From: Breviolum minutum Mf 1.05b.01
Lineage: Eukaryota > Sar > Dinophyceae > Suessiales > Symbiodiniaceae
Direction: 5' to 3'
Assembly (NCBI GenBank): GCA_000507305.1
Contig: DF241818.1
Span: 1 to 64,000 of the forward strand
Length of the DNA: 64,000 nucleotides
In this document: positions 60,089-64,000 of the stretch, piece after piece
How the letters are laid out: each line of letters begins with the position of its first letter
Numbering within the stretch: position 1 is the first letter of the stretch
Translations under genes and position numbers: made by a program
Notes under the pieces: model-generated
The model's database searches: none
What the model was told of the DNA's origin: nothing
What the model saw: the letters and a program-made list of their open reading frames with translations, nothing else

Positions 60089-62539
60089 GTGACTGGAATG
60101 TTCTCCGCGAATGTGGATGTTGAAAAGATAGTGAGTGCCGTGCAGAGCTGCTTTGATTTGACAACACCGCCAGCATGGACAGTAACGAGAGTCCAGGATT
60201 CTTGGTGGCAGAAAGGTGAGAACATGCCTGGAACCCTTCAATTTGGTGGCTGCAAGCTTCCGATTCCTTAAGGACATCGATTGGGTAGAGCACGTTCAAC
60301 GTAGCTGGCAGCCAATGAAGTTGGGAAAAGGCTTTCAAGTCTTGCTGCCATGGCATGAGGGCCCAGAAGGCCTCTGGTTGTTTGCCACGTTGATGCACCT
60401 TCAAATTTGCCACAATTCATCAAAGACACTTTGCCTTTTTCACCACGGCTGGGGAGGTTTGGAACCCCCACCAACAATGTCAGTGACATCAAATCCGTAG
60501 CTGCTGATGTAGGTCATCTACAAGGTCCATGCAGTGTTTCTTGTGGTCAACTGCTGCAGGTGGTGCCACGTCAAATGGTCGCCGGGTGCTGCGCTTGGAA
60601 GGAGGTGCTGCCTTCGGGCTTGGGGACCACCCCACAACGCAAGGTGCTGTGGAGTTCCTGGAGAAGGCGATGGGCTGTGAGACGGGGTGTATGGTGCACT
60701 ATTTTAGACCATACTATGACTACAACTGATGATACCATATAAGTATGCTCAGTGACTTTGTTTGATATATGTCTATAGATGTGGTATACATACACGTGAG
60801 AGCTGGTGGCCTTGATATTAAGTTTCAAACAGCAGCTGCTGATTGCCAAGTCTTTTGCAGAGGTTCTTGTGGCTGGCACCAATGCCACTTGATTGCAAGA
60901 TGACACAGAATGGCAACAAAGGACACAAGGTGATTGCAGCCTACCAAGGCCAACGTCTTGGATTATGGCACTGGATCTGGCATTTTAGCAATTTGTGCTG
61001 CCGAATTGGGTGCATCGACAGTAGTTGGTGTTGATGTTGATGAAGGATCTGTGGACACTTGGTTGTAGAATTCCATAGATTTTGAGATGTTGATGACCTT
61101 TTTGGGCGGAAAGATATGACAGGCACGCACAACTCCGGGTGGTTGCCACCATTTTGCTCAAAGATTCCACTATGTTCCACTTTGGCTCATCGGTGTTATT
61201 CCAAGCTGCAAGCTAGTGGAAGGTGGTCGCCAAGTTATTGTAAGACCTGGCCCAAGGTTTCCCAGGTTTCGGCCGGATTAATAGCTGATGTGGTTGTAAT
61301 CAAGTTGTAGGGTGTTTGCCTCCCGAGGAGTCTGCAAAGCGAAGCTCCACTTCAAGTCTTGGGGTGAAGAAGTCGGTGGTGTTTCGGTGTAGCCCCGAGG
61401 ATTTTGCAGCGGCAGAGGACGCTTGAAATAGTGCTGGCATGTTTTCTTGGTTGACATCGATAAGGGGAGTCCACATGACTGGACCTGTAACTCTGATGTC
61501 AATGACTTGCATCACGCCGATTCCCATGTTGCAGCTAGTGGAGTTGGTTAAAAAGTCGGCGTCCAGGAATTTGCAAGTGGATTGGTCAAACAGTTTGGTC
61601 CTTTCACAGTGGTTGTGGCCAACATTCTGCGAAGGTGCAGAGATGTGAAACACATGTGAAACACTTTTCACCACTTTTCGCCAAACTGAGCCAATTTGAC
61701 GCTAATGCCAATTTCAACAATTTCAGGTATGCCTCTTGTTGTCAAAGATTTCTCATGTTTAGTAGGTCTTCCCAGCAGCTTGGTGGGTTGACCTATGTTG
61801 ACCAAAGGGTTTGACAGATTTCCTCAACTTTTAGGCCTTTGGTTGGCTTGGCTCCTGCCCTGGCCTGCAGCTGCGATGCTGGAGCCCGCCTGGCCTTGAC
61901 GGGTTTGCGTAGAGACCTCAAAGATGGGGAAGCAGCACCTTGGATGTGATGATGTGACAGTTCTGGGTGGATTCTTGAGCTAAGCCACAGGGGCCTATTT
62001 ACATATACATAGATATTGATATATTTATTTATTTATTTTCCGTTACTATATACAAATCTGCATGGAATCAATATGTGTCAATGCCGTTCTTTGCCTTTTG
62101 CTGTTGCTTATCAGTTGTCAGTTGTTGACAGTTAGGATACAGTATACTTGCTGGCATCTCTGGTCTGTTTTGCTACTACTAATTCCACCAACTTACTGTA
62201 CATTTGTCCTCGAACAGTTGCCTGTATGTTTTTGACAAAGCCCACGAGCTTGTACTGGTTGTAGTTGACTGCTTCTAGAGAATTCAGACGTTGAATTGAA
62301 GATTCTGCATCCACATGATTGCTTCCCTTCAAAACAGCATTTTGCGAAAGCGCTTAGACTCATCAGCATCCATTGCTTTGAAAGCATGGCCAACGTGCTT
62401 ACAAAATAAGGTAAGAGAGGCTTTCAGCCCAGCTTTCCACAACTTTGTGGACATTGACTTGCCAGGTGGCTGGCTACTAGTTGAGGCTGAGCGCGCAGAA
62501 AAAGGAATCTGCAAGTTCACCATCCATAGGTATCCATAG
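60089..62539 (+). CDS. prmA: ribosomal protein L11 methyltransferase (PrmA-type)
   Basis: PrmA trimethylates ribosomal protein L11 using SAM. In a dinoflagellate the enzyme is probably plastid or mitochondrial. Exons 60089-60196, 60273-60360, 60560-60666 and 60949-~61045 join in phase. The first ends VTRVQ and continues [18 protein letters not shown] (family pattern VxDxDWVExWQExxKP). Next are [18 protein letters not shown] (family GxAFGTGxHPTT), SAM motif [21 protein letters not shown], and VVGVDVDEG. Later pieces are about 61583-61603 (VVVANIL, the family (V/I)xANIL motif), ~61878-61925 ([17 protein letters not shown]) and ~62410-62539 (VREAFSPAF then [14 protein letters not shown], the C-terminal strand). 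The 61.1-61.5 kb stretch should hold one or two more exons. An N-terminal targeting sequence was not seen. Confidence 0.85.
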
Positions 62540-64000
62540 GTCATAGGTGCCATCCATGGTGCACAATTCAACACAGATTGGTGGAGGGAGGATATTTTTA
62601 AGAAAAAACATCTGAGGCCACGTGGGAATGAGGCAGAGTTCCTTGAAATCAAAGAGTGCCCTTTCTAGAAGACGCTGCCTACTGCCGGATCTTGTCACTG
62701 AGATTGTTTGAGTGAGGTATTTGCGAGCTGGACTCACTGCACACTTTGCCACTTGTCATGAGTTTTTTTGAAGAGATTCCGCCACCAGGTTGATTCCAGC
62801 AATGACGGTATCACTCATGTCTGTCTAAGGTGGATCATTTTGACGATGTGTACAGATATGCTTTTGAAGGCCAAGAGGTGCCAAATCTTCTGACAGTTGC
62901 CATAGCTATCATCGAGCACACGAAAATGTGACCTTGGTGAATTTGTTTTGCGACAGGCACCACCCTTGCCCTTTGAGTCAAGGGGCTTGCCTGTTGGAGT
63001 CTTAAGGCAACGAGTTGGATCACTTCGGGTAGCTGCTGTGTTTGAGGCCAAGACCATTGTGACCCCAGAAGATGCCATGCCACCACCCCTTCCAGAGGCC
63101 AGTCTCTTGTTGCATGATGCGGCAGCTAGGCAGAAATGTGAATTGGCTAGTGACGATGCGATGCGAATGGCCGCCGGTTGTTTGGTTTGTCAATCTGTGA
63201 TGGGTGACACAAGATGCCAAAGGGATGCTGAACTTGCGCAATCTCTTTGTGGCTCAAGGTAGACAGGGTCGGACGATCGAAACTTGGAGCTCAAACTGGA
63301 GCTCCTTCCTCTTCCGGAAAATTGACACGTCCAAGAAAGTGTACATGCATTATGCCACAGGGAGATTTCTATGCATTCAACGCAATTGTGGTTTTTCGTG
63401 CTCCAAATGCACGTCTAATTTTAGGTACACCGCAAACAGGTGGGACCATCAGTCCATGGATGCTGGATGCTCTTCTTGACCCATAGCTAGGTATTGCGCC
63501 TGAGGGCCGGTGGGGCTCATTGGTAGAGACATGGGTGCCATGGAGGAAGACAATGAGATGCTGACGCATCCTCAGCCCGTAGCTGTTGCCGTGGGAGAGA
63601 GACTTTTGACCTTGCCAAGGCAGCACCTGCGACAGGGGTCAGGTGAAGCTGACTCACACGGAGATAGTTAGACACAGTAAATCCAAACTTAAGCCGAGGC
63701 CAAAATCCATCAAATTCCACCCACCCCCACCCTCCCTTGGTATACACCCGTAGCACCTTGAACATCGGCTCCAAGGACTTGTCGCATTTGCCTGGAATCT
63801 GAGATCGCAGAGGGAGACCAGCTGTTAGCTCCCTGCTTGTGCCGTGGAAGTTCCAAGTTGGGAAGCCCTGTGGGAATGTTTGCCGAATCCGTTTCGACAT
63901 CGTTTGTTTGACACTGCTCAGCAACTTCAGTTGGCCAGGTTTGTACACAGAAGTTGTAGGGGAGCCAAGAGTGTGATCCATTTTGCGATGGAAAAGGGAA
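62540..64000. other. exon-like pieces of an unidentified gene
   Basis: About 62855-62925 reads YAFEGQEVPNLLTVAIAIIE. 62960-63260 is open and reads RGLPVGVLRQRVGSLRVAAV and ASDDAMRMAAGCLVCQSVMG. About 63300-63480 has frames such as YAFNAIVVFRAPNARLILGT. They probably belong to one + strand gene continuing from about 62.8 kb. I do not recognise it. The 154-residue minus frame at 63517-63981 has low-complexity content and is not called. Confidence 0.35.

Noticed and set aside
63517..63981. 154-residue minus-strand ORF
   Set aside because: No motifs, irregular composition, and it overlaps + strand exon-like sequence; likely a chance frame.

Overview
This window looks like nuclear DNA of a dinoflagellate, most like Symbiodiniaceae. 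That placement rests on content, not on a database match. Genes are sparse, intron-rich and embedded in simple repeats. Every gene I recognise is on the + strand. Reading frames of conserved proteins can only be joined by using GC-AG and GA-AG introns as well as GT-AG ones. In 25 introns placed from family alignment or reading frame, 8 donors are GT, 11 GC and 6 GA, and every acceptor is AG followed by G. There is no bacterial operon structure and I saw no tRNA, rRNA or CRISPR array.

Layout. 0-1.2 kb: truncated PIF1-like helicase. 1.6-4.1 kb: MITE-like hairpin, a 31-bp satellite, a 94-bp tandem repeat and a TTAG/TCAG array. 4.4-8.7 kb: three single-exon hypothetical genes. 9.2-11.2 kb: palindromic and tandem repeats. 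11.5-17.8 kb: a six-exon gene of about 1,900 residues joining a Ulp1/C48-like protease, an AT-hook and C2H2 finger, and a candidate RNase-H-fold transposase core. 18.0-19.7 kb: the same repeat suite again, then a hypothetical ORF. 19.7-23.9 kb: little that can be assigned. 23.9-26.7 kb: a single-domain, six-helix voltage-gated cation channel with C-terminal EF-hands. 28.2-30.1 kb: a probable secreted proline-rich protein. 32.1-39.1 kb: a membrane H+-pyrophosphatase split into many small exons, with some motifs not found. 40.7-44.8 kb: two tandem single-exon sulfotransferase-like genes. 49.4-58.6 kb: a Lon protease gene split into more than 20 exons, some only 13-18 nt, with a single-exon J-domain-like gene nested in one intron. 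60.1-62.5 kb: a PrmA-type ribosomal protein L11 methyltransferase.

The genes do not form an obvious pathway. They share a one-strand layout and an unusual intron style. The observations most worth following are the introns lying between 2-5 bp direct repeats with microexons, the protease-transposase fusion, the uneven divergence of the sulfotransferase pair, and the nested intronless gene. The ion channel, pyrophosphatase, Lon and PrmA genes would be missed or badly fragmented by ORF-based or GT-AG-only annotation, so their exon maps are given in the entries.
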